In this document: positions 8,384-17,308 of the stretch, in pieces
How the letters are laid out: each line of letters starts with the position of its first letter
Numbering within the stretch: position 1 is the first letter of the stretch
DNA from: Haloterrigena salifodinae
GTDB taxonomy: Archaea; Halobacteriota; Halobacteria; Halobacteriales; Natrialbaceae
Direction: 5' to 3'
DNA length: 64,000 nt
Assembly (NCBI RefSeq): GCF_003977755.1
Contig: NZ_RQWN01000002.1
Span: 682,001 to 746,000, forward strand
Notes under the pieces: generated by a model
Told to the model about the DNA's origin: nothing
The model's database searches: none
The model's input: the letters and a program-made list of their open reading frames with translations, nothing else
Position numbers and translations under genes: made by a program

Positions 8384-10192
8384 ATGTGCGGGATCATCGC
8401 CCGCATCGGCCACGGCGACGCGACCGAGACCCTGCTGTCGGGTCTCGAGAACCTCGAGTACCGGGGCTACGACTCGGCGGGGATCGCCGTCCAGAACGGC
8501 TCCGGTGTTAAGGTTCGCAAGTGTTCGGGAGAGGTCGACGAACTCAAGTCGTCGCTCGAGCAGAGCCTCCACGGGAACATGGGAATCGGCCACACGCGCT
8601 GGAGTACCCACGGCCCGCCGACCGACGAGAACGCCCATCCGCACACGGACACGGCGGGCGACGTCGCCGTCGTCCACAACGGCGTCATCGATAACTACGA
8701 CGAACTCCGGGCGGAGCTCCAGGCGCGGGGCCACGAGTTCGACAGCGACACCGACACGGAGGTCATCCCCCACCTGATCGACGACTACCGCGAGCAGTTC
8801 GGCGACACCGAGCGGGCGGTTCGCGAGGCAGTCGAAACGCTCGAGGGGAGCTACGCGATCGCCGCGATCGTCGACGGCGAGGAGCGCGTCTACGCGGCGC
8901 GGGAGGGGTCGCCGCTCGTTCTCGGTCTCGACGACGAGGAGTGGTACCTCGCCAGCGACGTCCCGGCGTTCCTCGAGCACACCGACGAGGTAATCTACCT
9001 CGAGGACGGCGACCTGGTCGTCCTCGAACCCGACGACTACCGGATCACCGATGTCGCGGGGTCGCCGATCGAGCGGTCGGTCGACACCGTCGACTGGGAC
9101 CCGGAGGACGCGGGGAAAGGCGAGTACGATCACTACATGGCCAAAGAGATCGACACGCAGCCGACGGCCCTCTCGAACACGATCGAGGGCCGCGTCGAAG
9201 ACGGCAACGTCGCGTTCGAGGACCTGCCGGCGGGGACGTTCGCGGACATCGAGACCGTCCAGTTCGTCGCCTGCGGCACCTCCTATCACGCGGCGATGTA
9301 CGGGAGCCAGCTGCTGCGCTCGGCCGGCGTCCGGGCCGACGTGCTCCGCGCGAGCGAGTACGACCAGACGGCCGGTCCGGTCGACGAGAACACGCTCGTC
9401 GTCGCGGTCACCCAGAGCGGCGAGACCGCGGACACGCTCGATGCGGTCCGCAAGGCGACTGACCGTGGCGCTCGTTCGCTGGCCGTCACCAACGTCGTCG
9501 GCTCGACGGCCGCCCGCGAGACCGACGACGCGATCTACATCCGGGCCGGGCCGGAGGTCGGCGTCGCCGCGACGAAGACGTTCTCCTCGCAGGCGGTGAC
9601 GCTCGCGTTGCTCACTCAGCGCATCGCCGCCGACGTGCCGACCGCGACGCCGGTCGAGGACCGCGAGGCGATGCTCGAATCGCTCGCAGATCTCCCCGAA
9701 CACGTCGAAACCGTCCTCGAGACCACAAACGCCGAGTCCCTCGCCCGAGAGTACTTCGACAGCGACTCGTACTTCTTCATCGGCAACGGCCTGGGTCACT
9801 CGGTCGCTCTCGAAGGCGCGCTGAAGTTCAAGGAGATCACCTACGAGCACGCCGAGGGGTTCGCCTCGGGCGAGCTCAAACACGGGCCGCTGGCGCTCGT
9901 GACGCCGGAGACGCCCCTGTTCGCGGTCGCGACCGGCGGCGACGACAAGAAGACGAAGACGAACGCGATCGAGGCCCGGACGCGCGGCGCGCCGATCATT
10001 GCGGTGGCGCCGGACGACCATCCGCTCGCCGACGCCGCCGACTGGCAGCTGTCGATCCCCGACACCCACCCCGTCTGGGCCGGGCTGCTCGCGAACGTCC
10101 AGTTGCAACTGGTCTCCTACCACGCCGCCGCCCTGCTCGAGCGACCGATCGACAAGCCGCGAAACCTTGCGAAGAGCGTGACGGTCGAATGA
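8384..10192 (+). CDS. glmS: glutamine--fructose-6-phosphate aminotransferase (isomerizing)
   Basis: This 602-residue GlmS converts fructose-6-phosphate and glutamine to glucosamine-6-phosphate, the entry step to UDP-GlcNAc. The glutaminase domain starts with M-C-G-I-I, so C2 becomes the N-terminal nucleophile after Met removal. It contains R-W-S-T-H-G (72-77) and the N-G oxyanion pair (99-100). Two SIS isomerase domains follow: the first has C-G-T-S (297-300) and T-Q-S-G-E-T (343-348), and the second spans roughly 455-590. The protein ends with the conserved P-R-N-L-A-K-S-V-T-V-E. Length and motifs are normal. The strong Shine-Dalgarno and the N-terminal Cys fix the start. It lies 1.6 kb from the glycan operon, to which it may supply amino sugar. 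Confidence 0.97.
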   Translation: MCGIIARIGHGDATETLLSGLENLEYRGYDSAGIAVQNGSGVKVRKCSGEVDELKSSLEQSLHGNMGIGHTRWSTHGPPTDENAHPHTDTAGDVAVVHNGVIDNYDELRAELQARGHEFDSDTDTEVIPHLIDDYREQFGDTERAVREAVETLEGSYAIAAIVDGEERVYAAREGSPLVLGLDDEEWYLASDVPAFLEHTDEVIYLEDGDLVVLEPDDYRITDVAGSPIERSVDTVDWDPEDAGKGEYDHYMAKEIDTQPTALSNTIEGRVEDGNVAFEDLPAGTFADIETVQFVACGTSYHAAMYGSQLLRSAGVRADVLRASEYDQTAGPVDENTLVVAVTQSGETADTLDAVRKATDRGARSLAVTNVVGSTAARETDDAIYIRAGPEVGVAATKTFSSQAVTLALLTQRIAADVPTATPVEDREAMLESLADLPEHVETVLETTNAESLAREYFDSDSYFFIGNGLGHSVALEGALKFKEITYEHAEGFASGELKHGPLALVTPETPLFAVATGGDDKKTKTNAIEARTRGAPIIAVAPDDHPLADAADWQLSIPDTHPVWAGLLANVQLQLVSYHAAALLERPIDKPRNLAKSVTVE

Positions 10193-10306
10193 CCCCACCC
10201 ACCGCCAACTAACGCCTTTTCTCGAGCGACGTCCCAACTGATTACAACGAAAGCCGCCGGCTTCCGCTTCGGTATCGATGTAACGGACGAGGAGACGAAC
10301 CCGTAC

Positions 10307-11479
10307 TCACCGGACGAGCGCAGTTTCGCCGAGATCGATCCCTCGGAGGACGCGACTACTGGTCAGATACGCGCGGTCGCCGTCGACGGACAGCCGGTCG
10401 ATCCCGTCATCGTGGGCGGTCGTCGCGGCGCGGAAGCGACCGGCGCCCGGATCGATCGTCGCGAGGTGTCCGGACGAGGTACCGACGAGGATCGATCCGC
10501 CGTAGACGGTGAGATCGGTGGTGGCGCGGCCGTACTCCCACCCCTCGAAGTCGAGCGAAGCGATCTTCTCCCACAGGATCTCCCGGTCGTCGAGATCGAT
10601 TACACCGAACTGCGAGTTCCCGGCGTCCGTTTCGAGACAGTAAACCAGACCGTCGTCGGTCGCGGCCAGCGACCGGAACGTTCCGGGATCCTCGGCGGTC
10701 CACTCCAGGCTCCCGGCGTTCGCGTCAACGGCGTAGAGCGTACCACTGTTCGTTCCGAACAGGAGGTCCCGTTGGGAATCGAGGACGAAGTTGAACGACG
10801 GCCCGCCGACACGGTCGCCGTTGTCGAACTGCCAGACCGTCGAGCCGTCGCGGATGTCCAGTTTCGCCGTGTTCCGGTGGTCCCCGACGTAGAGGTGTCG
10901 GCCGGATCGGAGGGTCCGCGGTGACGTGAATCGATCGGACGACGACCACTGCCGCTCACCGGAGTCGATCTCGTAGGCGGACACGTACTGTCCGGCGACG
11001 ACCACGGTCTCGTCGTCCACTATCGGGCGCGCCGGCGAGAACGCGTTCGTGTCCTCGAACCAGAGACGGTCGCCACCGTCTCGACCGGCCGCGACCAATC
11101 GCCCGTGTCGGCCGACCGCGAAGACGGTCTCGTCGCCCACGGCGACCGGTTCCTCGATCGACTGCTCGGACTCGACGTCCCACTCGACCTCGCCCGACCC
11201 GGCGTCGATCCGCTCCACCGTGGTACCGCGCGAGACGTAGAGTTCGTCGCCGGTCGTATCGGTGACGAGTCCGGAGACGCCGCCGAAGACGTCGCCGGTC
11301 CACAGGTAGTGTGACGGTTGCTCCGTTTCGGTCGATTCCTCCGACGACGTTGGCGTCGTCGTTTCCGCGGACGCTTCGCGCCTCGAGTCGGGAGCGAGCG
11401 GGTTGAGCGGCGTCAGTCCGACGGCGGCGCTCACACCGACGCCGGCGGCCGCCCGCGCGAGGAACGTGCGGCGGTTCAT
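10307..11479 (-). CDS. Tat-exported PQQ-like beta-propeller protein
   Basis: This 390-residue protein begins with a twin-arginine signal (M-N-R-R-T-F-L-A-R, then a hydrophobic Ala/Gly/Val stretch to about residue 28). A T/S/E-rich linker follows (about 35-58), then a beta-propeller built of repeats of about 40 residues with W-x-x-x-D/E and L-Y-V/V-Y-C-L-like strands (for example S-G-E-V-E-W-D-V, S-G-E-R-Q-W-S, A-G-S-L-E-W-T). There is no lipobox cysteine, so the protein is probably released or held by its partner. Such propellers scaffold envelope assemblies; the residues of quinoprotein enzymes are not visible. Its start overlaps the stop of the upstream membrane protein gene by four bases (ATGA), so the two are co-translated. 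It is convergent with glmS. Confidence 0.85.
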   Translation of the reverse strand: MNRRTFLARAAAGVGVSAAVGLTPLNPLAPDSRREASAETTTPTSSEESTETEQPSHYLWTGDVFGGVSGLVTDTTGDELYVSRGTTVERIDAGSGEVEWDVESEQSIEEPVAVGDETVFAVGRHGRLVAAGRDGGDRLWFEDTNAFSPARPIVDDETVVVAGQYVSAYEIDSGERQWSSSDRFTSPRTLRSGRHLYVGDHRNTAKLDIRDGSTVWQFDNGDRVGGPSFNFVLDSQRDLLFGTNSGTLYAVDANAGSLEWTAEDPGTFRSLAATDDGLVYCLETDAGNSQFGVIDLDDREILWEKIASLDFEGWEYGRATTDLTVYGGSILVGTSSGHLATIDPGAGRFRAATTAHDDGIDRLSVDGDRAYLTSSRVLRGIDLGETALVR

Positions 11480-12177
11480 CGGTCCGATCCCTCCGTCGTG
11501 GGAGTCGCGACCGCAGACTCATCGGACGAGTACCGGGTGTAGAGTCCGATTCCGGGAAGCGAACAGATCGCGAAGACGACCGCTCGTCCGACGGGGCTCT
11601 CGACGACGAACGCGCCGCTGAGGAGCCAGGTCAGCACGAAGGCAGCCGCGAGTCCGCTCGCGATCGGTTTCAGGAACGCCGAAAGATCTCGGCCGCTCGC
11701 CGAGCGGGTCGACTCGGCACTCGGTCCCGCTGTCGGTAGGGTCGTCTCGCCGACGGTGTCGACCGAGTCGGTTCGGACCGACGGGTCGGTGTCCGCCGTC
11801 CGTTCCGGGTTCGTCTTCGCGTCCAGTTGCTCGCGCAGAGTCATCGCGTCGGTCCTTCGGTCGTCCGTTACGTCGGTGCCCACGTTCGACGATCTCGGCG
11901 GCGACGGCTCCGTCGATTGCAGCGAGTTCCCGCTCCGGGCGGCACCGATGCCGTACGTGGTCAGTCCCGAAACCAGGAAGAACGTGCCGCCGCCAAACAG
12001 CTGCGACCGCGTTTGATTGGGGCGTTCGTATTCGACCGTCGAGCAGTCCTGTCCGTAGTACGTCGTGTCGACGCACGTCGTGCTCGTTTCCGTAACGGTC
12101 GCCGGCTGCGCGAACGCGGCCAGCAGTAACAGGAGTCCCAGTACGATACCGCATCCGCCGATGAACTTGAGTGCCAT
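11476..12177 (-). CDS. uncharacterised four-helix membrane protein
   Basis: This 233-residue protein is not a family I recognise. Helix 1 (about 5-25) has G-G-C-G-I-V-L-G-L-L-L-L-L. A short outer loop with two cysteines (T-T-C-V-D-T-T-Y-Y-G-Q-D-C) leads to helix 2 (about 60-82). A Ser/Thr/Asp-rich loop of about 80 residues is then followed by helices 3 and 4 (about 166-190 and 195-215). The loop cysteines could form a disulfide outside the membrane. The gene is 22 bases downstream of the tail-anchored protein gene and overlaps the propeller gene by four bases, so the three probably encode one envelope complex. Confidence 0.75.
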   Translation of the reverse strand: MALKFIGGCGIVLGLLLLLAAFAQPATVTETSTTCVDTTYYGQDCSTVEYERPNQTRSQLFGGGTFFLVSGLTTYGIGAARSGNSLQSTEPSPPRSSNVGTDVTDDRRTDAMTLREQLDAKTNPERTADTDPSVRTDSVDTVGETTLPTAGPSAESTRSASGRDLSAFLKPIASGLAAAFVLTWLLSGAFVVESPVGRAVVFAICSLPGIGLYTRYSSDESAVATPTTEGSDR

Positions 12178-12199
12178 GGTAGTGGGTTCGGAAGCGCCG

Positions 12200-12667
12200 T
12201 TAGATGGCGACGATTGAGAGAACGAATAGCAGGAAAATCGCCAGCACGACCATCGCGAGAACAGCCGAGCCGTCGCGGTGATCAGTCAGCGACATGACCT
12301 CCTTGCTGTGGTCGCTCGTTCGCTTGTCCAACAGAGCGATCACGTCTTCCATCGGATAGTCGACGAGCGTATCGAGCGTGCGAACGAACTCCAGTACGTA
12401 CTTCTCCGGGTTCGCACCGACGTTGACAGCGACGTTCTTCTCGCCGGTAACGGTGATCTCCGTCACGCTCTCGCGGACAGACCGGAGATCGATCGTGAGC
12501 GATTCGCCGTAACTCGAGACGATGAAGCCGAACCGGAACCCGGTCTTTGCAGTGATCACGCCGCGGCCGGTGTCGTAATAGGCTTCGACGTCGTCGACGA
12601 GTTCGAGCGCACCCTTGACCAGCATGCGAGCTTCTTCGGGCGGTCGCTCCAGCGTTCGTGTGATCAC
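12200..12667 (-). CDS. uncharacterised tail-anchored protein
   Basis: This 155-residue protein has a soluble alpha/beta domain (1-125) and one C-terminal transmembrane helix (about 133-153, V-L-A-M-V-V-L-A-I-F-L-L-F-V-L-S). This topology places the soluble domain in the cytoplasm with the tail in the membrane. The fold is not obvious; alternating strands such as V-I-T-A-K-T-G-F-R-F-G-F and I-T-V-T-G-E-K-N-V-A-V-N-V suggest a beta-rich lipid- or protein-binding domain. The start is GTG at 12667; an internal ATG (residue 15) is the alternative. It is the first gene of the cluster with the membrane protein and the propeller. Confidence 0.75.
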   Translation of the reverse strand: MITRTLERPPEEARMLVKGALELVDDVEAYYDTGRGVITAKTGFRFGFIVSSYGESLTIDLRSVRESVTEITVTGEKNVAVNVGANPEKYVLEFVRTLDTLVDYPMEDVIALLDKRTSDHSKEVMSLTDHRDGSAVLAMVVLAIFLLFVLSIVAI

Positions 12668-13081
12668 GATAGGCTGAGAGTCATCCTAAATTACATATAG
12701 GTGTCGATGATAGACAGTATCAGGCCTCAAAAGCACAATTATTACACATTTGTCCAGAAATTAATTCGGTGGAACGGCGTTGTCTTTTGGCGATACCGAC
12801 CGACAGAGAGGGTCTCGGCCCCGCTCGATCCGTTCGAGGCGCCCCTTCGAAACTCGATAGCGCGTCGCCTCGTCGAATCAAGCCGTACGAGCAGCCGAAC
12901 GATCGTCGATTCGGCCGCAGCGAGAACAGTGATAGAGCGCGCCGGGGCTGCCACGGTCGGCCGTAATTAGTCCGTCGACGGACTGCAGTGAGAGACGCGA
13001 GACCCGTGTTCCGTAGCGGATGATCGCCGTTCGAGTCATTTCGGTGACTCTCGGACGACTACTCGAGGCGCGAGGTCGCTG
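12668..13081. other. intergenic, no gene seen
   Basis: These 414 bases hold the presumed promoter of the envelope cluster at their left edge (AT-rich 12685-12770, with TTACATATAG near 12692). The rest is GC-rich with no coding pattern. Confidence 0.5.
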
Positions 13082-14110
13082 TCAGTCCTCTTCGAGGGTC
13101 AGCGTAATCGTTTTGTCGTTGCCGTTGATCGTGACCGGGTCAGTGGCCGGCTCGTAGCCGTTCGCGTTAGCGGTCACCTCGTACTCACCGTCCTCGAGGT
13201 CGAACTCGGCCTTACCGGTGGCGTCGACGTCTTGTTCACCCACCGTCTCGCTGGAGAAAAACCCGTCTTCTTCGACGGTGACGGTTGCGTTGTTGACAGC
13301 GCCGCCCTCGTCGTCCTGGACGACGACCGTCAAGGTCTGCATGCCGTTGGAATCGCTCGCGTTGCCCCCGTCGCTGTTGTTGTCGTTGTTCTGGCCGCCT
13401 CCGTTGCTATCGTTCGAGCCGTCATCCGTCGACTCGAGGGTCAACGTGGTCGTCTTGTCGTTGCCGTCGATCGTGACCGAGTCGGTGGCCGGCTCGTAGC
13501 CGTTTGCGTTGGCGGTCACCTCGTACTCGCCGTCCTCGAGGTCGAACTCGGCATCGCCAGTGGCGTCGACGGTTTGCGTTTCGTTCGAACCGCTTTCGGG
13601 AGCGACGGTAACGGTCGCGCCGTCGACCGGTGTGCCGTTGGCGTCCACGACGGTCGTCGTCAACGTGTGGGTCTCGTCGCCGCCGCCCGTATCGCTCCCG
13701 CTACCGTCATCGTTCGCGTCGGACCCGTCGTCGCTATCGGCCGCTCCGTCGTCGGCGTCGTCAGCGTTGTCGCCGTCGCCGCCGTCGTTCCCGGTGGAGT
13801 CACCGCTGTCGGTACCGGTTTCGTCGGAACCGCCGGTTTCATCGGTGCTGTTCGAGTCGCCGGCTTTTGTTTCGTTCCCGCCGGCGGAGGTGTTAGAATC
13901 GTCGCTCACAGCGGAACCCGTGTCGTCGGAGCCGCCGGAACCGCCTAACTCGTCGGAGACCGACCCGATCGCGCTGTTGATGGACGTTCCGCTCGCGGCG
14001 AGTACCAGCCCGAGGGCCAGTAACACGATACCACAGACGGTGAGCAGGATCTGGACGGTTTTCTGCGTCGTTTGATCCTCCGTTTGCCGATTTGAGGTGT
14101 TTCCTCTCAT
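13082..14110 (-). CDS. membrane-anchored surface protein with two carboxypeptidase-regulatory-like repeats
   Basis: This 342-residue protein has an N-terminal transmembrane anchor (about 20-45, I-L-L-T-V-C-G-I-V-L-L-A-L-G-L-V-L). A long linker of almost only D/S/G/N/T (about 50-148) follows, then two beta-sandwich repeats (about 149-228 and 255-342). Each repeat follows the pattern of a carboxypeptidase regulatory-like/PEGA-type domain: variable strand, V-D-G-A-T-V-T-V or N-N-A-T-V-T-V, then F-D-L-E-D-G-E-Y-E-V-T-A and N-G-Y-E-P-A-T-D. The second halves of the repeats are nearly identical in protein and DNA. The domains should face outside the cell. The gene appears monocistronic; function is unknown. 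Confidence 0.85.
   Translation of the reverse strand: MRGNTSNRQTEDQTTQKTVQILLTVCGIVLLALGLVLAASGTSINSAIGSVSDELGGSGGSDDTGSAVSDDSNTSAGGNETKAGDSNSTDETGGSDETGTDSGDSTGNDGGDGDNADDADDGAADSDDGSDANDDGSGSDTGGGDETHTLTTTVVDANGTPVDGATVTVAPESGSNETQTVDATGDAEFDLEDGEYEVTANANGYEPATDSVTIDGNDKTTTLTLESTDDGSNDSNGGGQNNDNNSDGGNASDSNGMQTLTVVVQDDEGGAVNNATVTVEEDGFFSSETVGEQDVDATGKAEFDLEDGEYEVTANANGYEPATDPVTINGNDKTITLTLEED
13112..13228 (-). repeat. direct repeat copy A inside the surface protein gene
   Basis: This 117-base segment is a near copy of 13454-13570 at an exact offset of 342 bases and encodes the closing half of the second beta-domain. The few differences are mostly third-position changes. Confidence 0.8.
13454..13570 (-). 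repeat. direct repeat copy B inside the surface protein gene
   Basis: Partner of 13112-13228; it encodes the same segment of the first beta-domain. High DNA similarity points to a recent internal duplication or gene conversion. Confidence 0.8.
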
Positions 14111-14769
14111 AGTTGACGCGGTGGCGTTAGGCGTTCCTCGTCGTCCCTGTTCCCGACGCCGGCGACGGCGACCGGTCGCTGATCGGCGAACCGAACGGTC
14201 GCGTCCGATCGGTCGCCAGCACTGTCTCTGCGGCTCGCTCCGGCGAATACCACTCCGGCGTCTGGTCCGAGTCCGACCGCGGCGGCCGGAGCCCGGTGAC
14301 GGGACCAGCGGGGTGCATTACGTGCCCGTTTAGGACACCAACGGTTCACTATGGCTCTGTTAAGGACGGCTATCGCTCCGCTAAACTGTTGTGATAGCTA
14401 TAACTACGGCGATAAATTCACTCCCTCATCCGTATTGGAGCGCGCTCGAGTTCCTCGATAACCGTCCTGTCGCGCTATCGATCTCGGCGAGCGCTGACGA
14501 GGACCGCGCGTCGCGACCGAACTGAACGAAACGGACGCGAAATACGATCCGCGTCACCCGGAACCGCGTCCGCGGATCGCCGACTCCGCTCCGGGCGGAG
14601 CGTCGCGATCGCGCAGCGTCTCGCGGACCCCTTCGTCATCTCGATCGAAAACAGGCGGTCACGGGGTTTTCCAATACGGCCGATAATCCGTTTTCGCGGC
14701 TGAAATCGGCCGTTTCGTCCGTACCAACTGTGGTTACACGTCTCCGGACAGAACGGTCGAGGCGGGCCA
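14111..14769. other. 659-base intergenic region, no gene seen
   Basis: Open frames here are Arg/Ser/Pro-rich shadows. An AT-rich patch at 14385-14440 (TTGTGATAGCTATAACTACGG) might be regulatory. No tRNA or other RNA structure was recognised. Confidence 0.45.
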
Positions 14770-15576
14770 CTACCGGCGCAGTTCCGCCGCCTGCTCGAGC
14801 TCGAGTCGCACGCGGTTGGCGTCGAACTCGTGGTCGGGACGCAGCCGAACGAAATCCAGAAACCGTCGCGCCGCGAGCAACTCCTCGGGCTCGTAGACCG
14901 ACGCGGCCGCACCGACGGCGTCGGGGGCGCCGATTCGGGGCTCGAGGACCGCCAGCGCGCAGGCCAGATCGTAGGCGGTGGTCTCGGCGACGCGGTCGTC
15001 GTGGACGTTGGTGGCGTCGATGAAGTAGAACTCGCCGTCGCACAGCAGGATGTTCTCCGCGCGCAAGTCGCCGTGGGCCATCCCGTGGTCGCGCAGCGTG
15101 GCCAGGATCTCGAACAGTTCCGGCGCGCGCTCGGCGACCAGCCAGTCGGGCGCATCGTCGAGCGAGCGAAACTCGGGGAGATACTCGAGGGCGAGCACGC
15201 CGAGTCCGTTGACCTCGAAGGCGTCGATCGGCCGGGGCGCGTTGATGCCGATCTCGCGCATGCGCTCGGTCGCCTCGTACTCGTGTTCGACCATCGCGCG
15301 GGGCGTATCGAATCGGCCGAAGAAGCCGTCAGTACCCGCCGACACCGCGCCGACGTTGCGCCCGGCCGTCAACAGCGCGTGAACCAGCGCATTCTGCCGG
15401 GAGACAATCTTGACGAACCACTCGTCGTCGATGACGCAGGGGGTCGACAGCCAGTTGTCGGCCTCCAGAAACTCCACGCGGACCGCCTCGCGGTCGTAGC
15501 GATCCGCCAGCGTCCGGACCACGCGCTCGAGGCGATCCCACTCGACGGTCCCTCGGGCGAGCCGGCGGATGTCCAT
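14770..15576 (-). CDS. RIO-type serine/threonine kinase-like protein
   Basis: This 268-residue protein-kinase-fold protein is related to RIO kinases. The ATP lysine is in W-F-V-K-I-V (K56). The catalytic loop is H-G-D-L-R-A-E-N-I-L (D170, N175), and F-I-D-A-T (D187) takes the place of the DFG metal-binding segment, as in RIO proteins. A winged-helix domain as in RIO2 is not evident; the N-terminal 40 residues are helical. These haloarchaeal proteins are usually annotated as RIO1-family regulatory kinase/ATPase. The substrate is unknown. I chose M-D-I-R-R at 15576; an ATG three codons upstream (15585) is equally possible. The gene stands alone, divergent from the next membrane protein gene. 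Confidence 0.85.
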   Translation of the reverse strand: MDIRRLARGTVEWDRLERVVRTLADRYDREAVRVEFLEADNWLSTPCVIDDEWFVKIVSRQNALVHALLTAGRNVGAVSAGTDGFFGRFDTPRAMVEHEYEATERMREIGINAPRPIDAFEVNGLGVLALEYLPEFRSLDDAPDWLVAERAPELFEILATLRDHGMAHGDLRAENILLCDGEFYFIDATNVHDDRVAETTAYDLACALAVLEPRIGAPDAVGAAASVYEPEELLAARRFLDFVRLRPDHEFDANRVRLELEQAAELRR

Positions 15577-15751
15577 ACCTCGCATGTGGGAGCTTCGAGG
15601 TTAAATGCGTCCCGAACTGTTTCCGGAGCGACGTATCGGCGGTGAATGACACCAGAGTCGGCGGCTGGCGGGGCGAACAGTCGCCGATGCGACCCGCTCG
15701 GACCGGAGAGCAGTATTGTTATCAACAGCGCAACTGAACGACAGGGTACAT

Positions 15752-17173
15752 ATGGACGCGATCGACGACCTCGGCGACGCGATCGAGGCCAGTCGGAACT
15801 TCCTGACGCCGATACGCCTGGGTACGTGGGTCAAGCTCGCGTTCGTCGTCGTCTTCGTGAGTTCGCTCGGGTTTGGGCTCAGCACGTCGGTGCCAGGGAG
15901 CGACGCATTGTCGGTCTCCGGCGATCCGACGAGCGGAGGGTGGCAGATCGAAAACCTCGACGGCGCGGTGCCGACCGACGAAGTCGCCGCGATCGGGCTC
16001 GCCCTCGTCGGACTCGCGCTGTTCGCGTGGCTGTGTTACGCGTTCGTCGCCGCCATCATGGAGTTCGTGTTCCTCGAGTCGTTGCGCTCGAGCGAGGTCC
16101 GCGTGCGGCAGTATTTCGCCGCGAACGCCGGGAAGGGGAGCCGCCTGTTCTGCTTTCGTCTCGGACTCTTGCTCGTCGCCAGCGGGCTCGGTGCGGCACC
16201 CGCTTACTTCGTTGTCGCCGGCGGCGGCAGCCCCGCCGACCTCTCGCCGGGGCTGTTTGGGCTGTACTCGATCTACGGCTTCACGCTGTACCTCTGCTAT
16301 TCGGTCGTGCGCCGCTTTACCGACGCGTTTGTCGCGCCGATCATGCTCCTCGAGGATCGGGGCGTCATCGGCGCCTGGAGCCGATTTTGGGCAACGCTAA
16401 CGACCGACTGGACCGAATACGCGCTCTACCTGGTGTTGTTCTGGTTCCTCTACATCGCGGTCCTGATCAGCGCCTGGATCGTCGTCGGTATCGGTCTCTT
16501 CCTGCTCCTGATCCCCATCGTGATCGTGACGTTCGTACTGGTCCTCCTCGGCCCGATCGGGCTGCTGGTGTTCGTCGTCGTCGGTCCGCTCTCGCTCGCG
16601 GCTGTCCTGCTGTTTATGGGGTTGATCTGGACGCCGATCGCGACGTTCTTCCGGTACTACGACCTCCTGTTGCTCGGCGATACGGACGACGCCCTCGATC
16701 TCGTCCCCGAACAGCGGGCCGCGGTTCGAGGAACTGACACCGCCGCAGTCGGTCGGGACGACCACTGGACCGGAGCCGCCGACGACCCGTCGCGGCGCGC
16801 CGATCGGTCCTCGAGCGACGAGCGAGCGATGGATAACGGCGATCCGTGGGCAGAAACGGATCCCTGGACCGACACCGACGGCGCCGACTCGTGGGACGAT
16901 TCCGACGGTGTTGATTCCGACTCCGGTCCCGATCACGACCCGTGGGGCGAGGCGTCGGACTCCGACCGCGAGAGCGATCCGTGGGACGAGACGGCCGACT
17001 CGAGTAGCACCGATCAATGGGACGACGAAGCCGGAACCGATAGTGACGATCCGTGGGATCGTCCAGTCGAGTCCGGCGAGACGACGCCCTGGGACGAGCC
17101 GACGGAGTCCGACTCGGAGAACGAGACGAACGGAGCGGACGATACCGGCGACGAGGACGATCGAACCTGGTAG
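15752..17173 (+). CDS. polytopic membrane protein with acidic DPW-repeat tail (DUF7544-like)
   Basis: This 473-residue protein has about six membrane helices between residues 22 and 320, then a tail of about 130 residues that is extremely rich in Asp, Ser and Glu. The body resembles haloarchaeal proteins annotated DUF7544 (start M-D-A-I-D-D-L-G-D-A-I-E). The tail contains five D-P-W motifs plus related D-S-W, D-Q-W and T-P-W units spaced 6-20 residues apart, a regular pattern suggesting short linear binding motifs on a disordered cytoplasmic tail. The ATG at 15752 matches the family N-terminus; the frame is open a further 12 codons upstream. Function is unknown. Confidence 0.8.
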   Translation: MDAIDDLGDAIEASRNFLTPIRLGTWVKLAFVVVFVSSLGFGLSTSVPGSDALSVSGDPTSGGWQIENLDGAVPTDEVAAIGLALVGLALFAWLCYAFVAAIMEFVFLESLRSSEVRVRQYFAANAGKGSRLFCFRLGLLLVASGLGAAPAYFVVAGGGSPADLSPGLFGLYSIYGFTLYLCYSVVRRFTDAFVAPIMLLEDRGVIGAWSRFWATLTTDWTEYALYLVLFWFLYIAVLISAWIVVGIGLFLLLIPIVIVTFVLVLLGPIGLLVFVVVGPLSLAAVLLFMGLIWTPIATFFRYYDLLLLGDTDDALDLVPEQRAAVRGTDTAAVGRDDHWTGAADDPSRRADRSSSDERAMDNGDPWAETDPWTDTDGADSWDDSDGVDSDSGPDHDPWGEASDSDRESDPWDETADSSSTDQWDDEAGTDSDDPWDRPVESGETTPWDEPTESDSENETNGADDTGDEDDRTW

Positions 17174-17278
17174 CGCAGCGCTCGAGTCCGCGCGTCGACA
17201 GTCGTTCGGTCGTCTCGATTCGCTCGCCCGCCTCGAGTCTACGGGCCGCTCGTCACACTCTCCGTACTCCGGCGGTGC

Positions 17279-17285
17279 GTTTATT
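17279..17285 (+). promoter_or_regulatory. TATA-like element of acyl-CoA dehydrogenase gene
   Basis: GTTTATTC centred about 27 bases before the ATG at 17309, the spacing expected for a leaderless haloarchaeal transcript. Confidence 0.5.
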
Positions 17286-17308
17286 CTTCATCCCGGCAAG
17301 TGTTGCGT

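Noticed and set aside
8351-10237. Long open frame (628 codons) antisense to glmS
   Set aside because: Arg/Val/Asp-rich composition and no motif; it is a GC-rich shadow of glmS.
14475-15155. Arg-rich frame overlapping the RIO-like kinase
   Set aside because: Shadow of the kinase gene in another frame.
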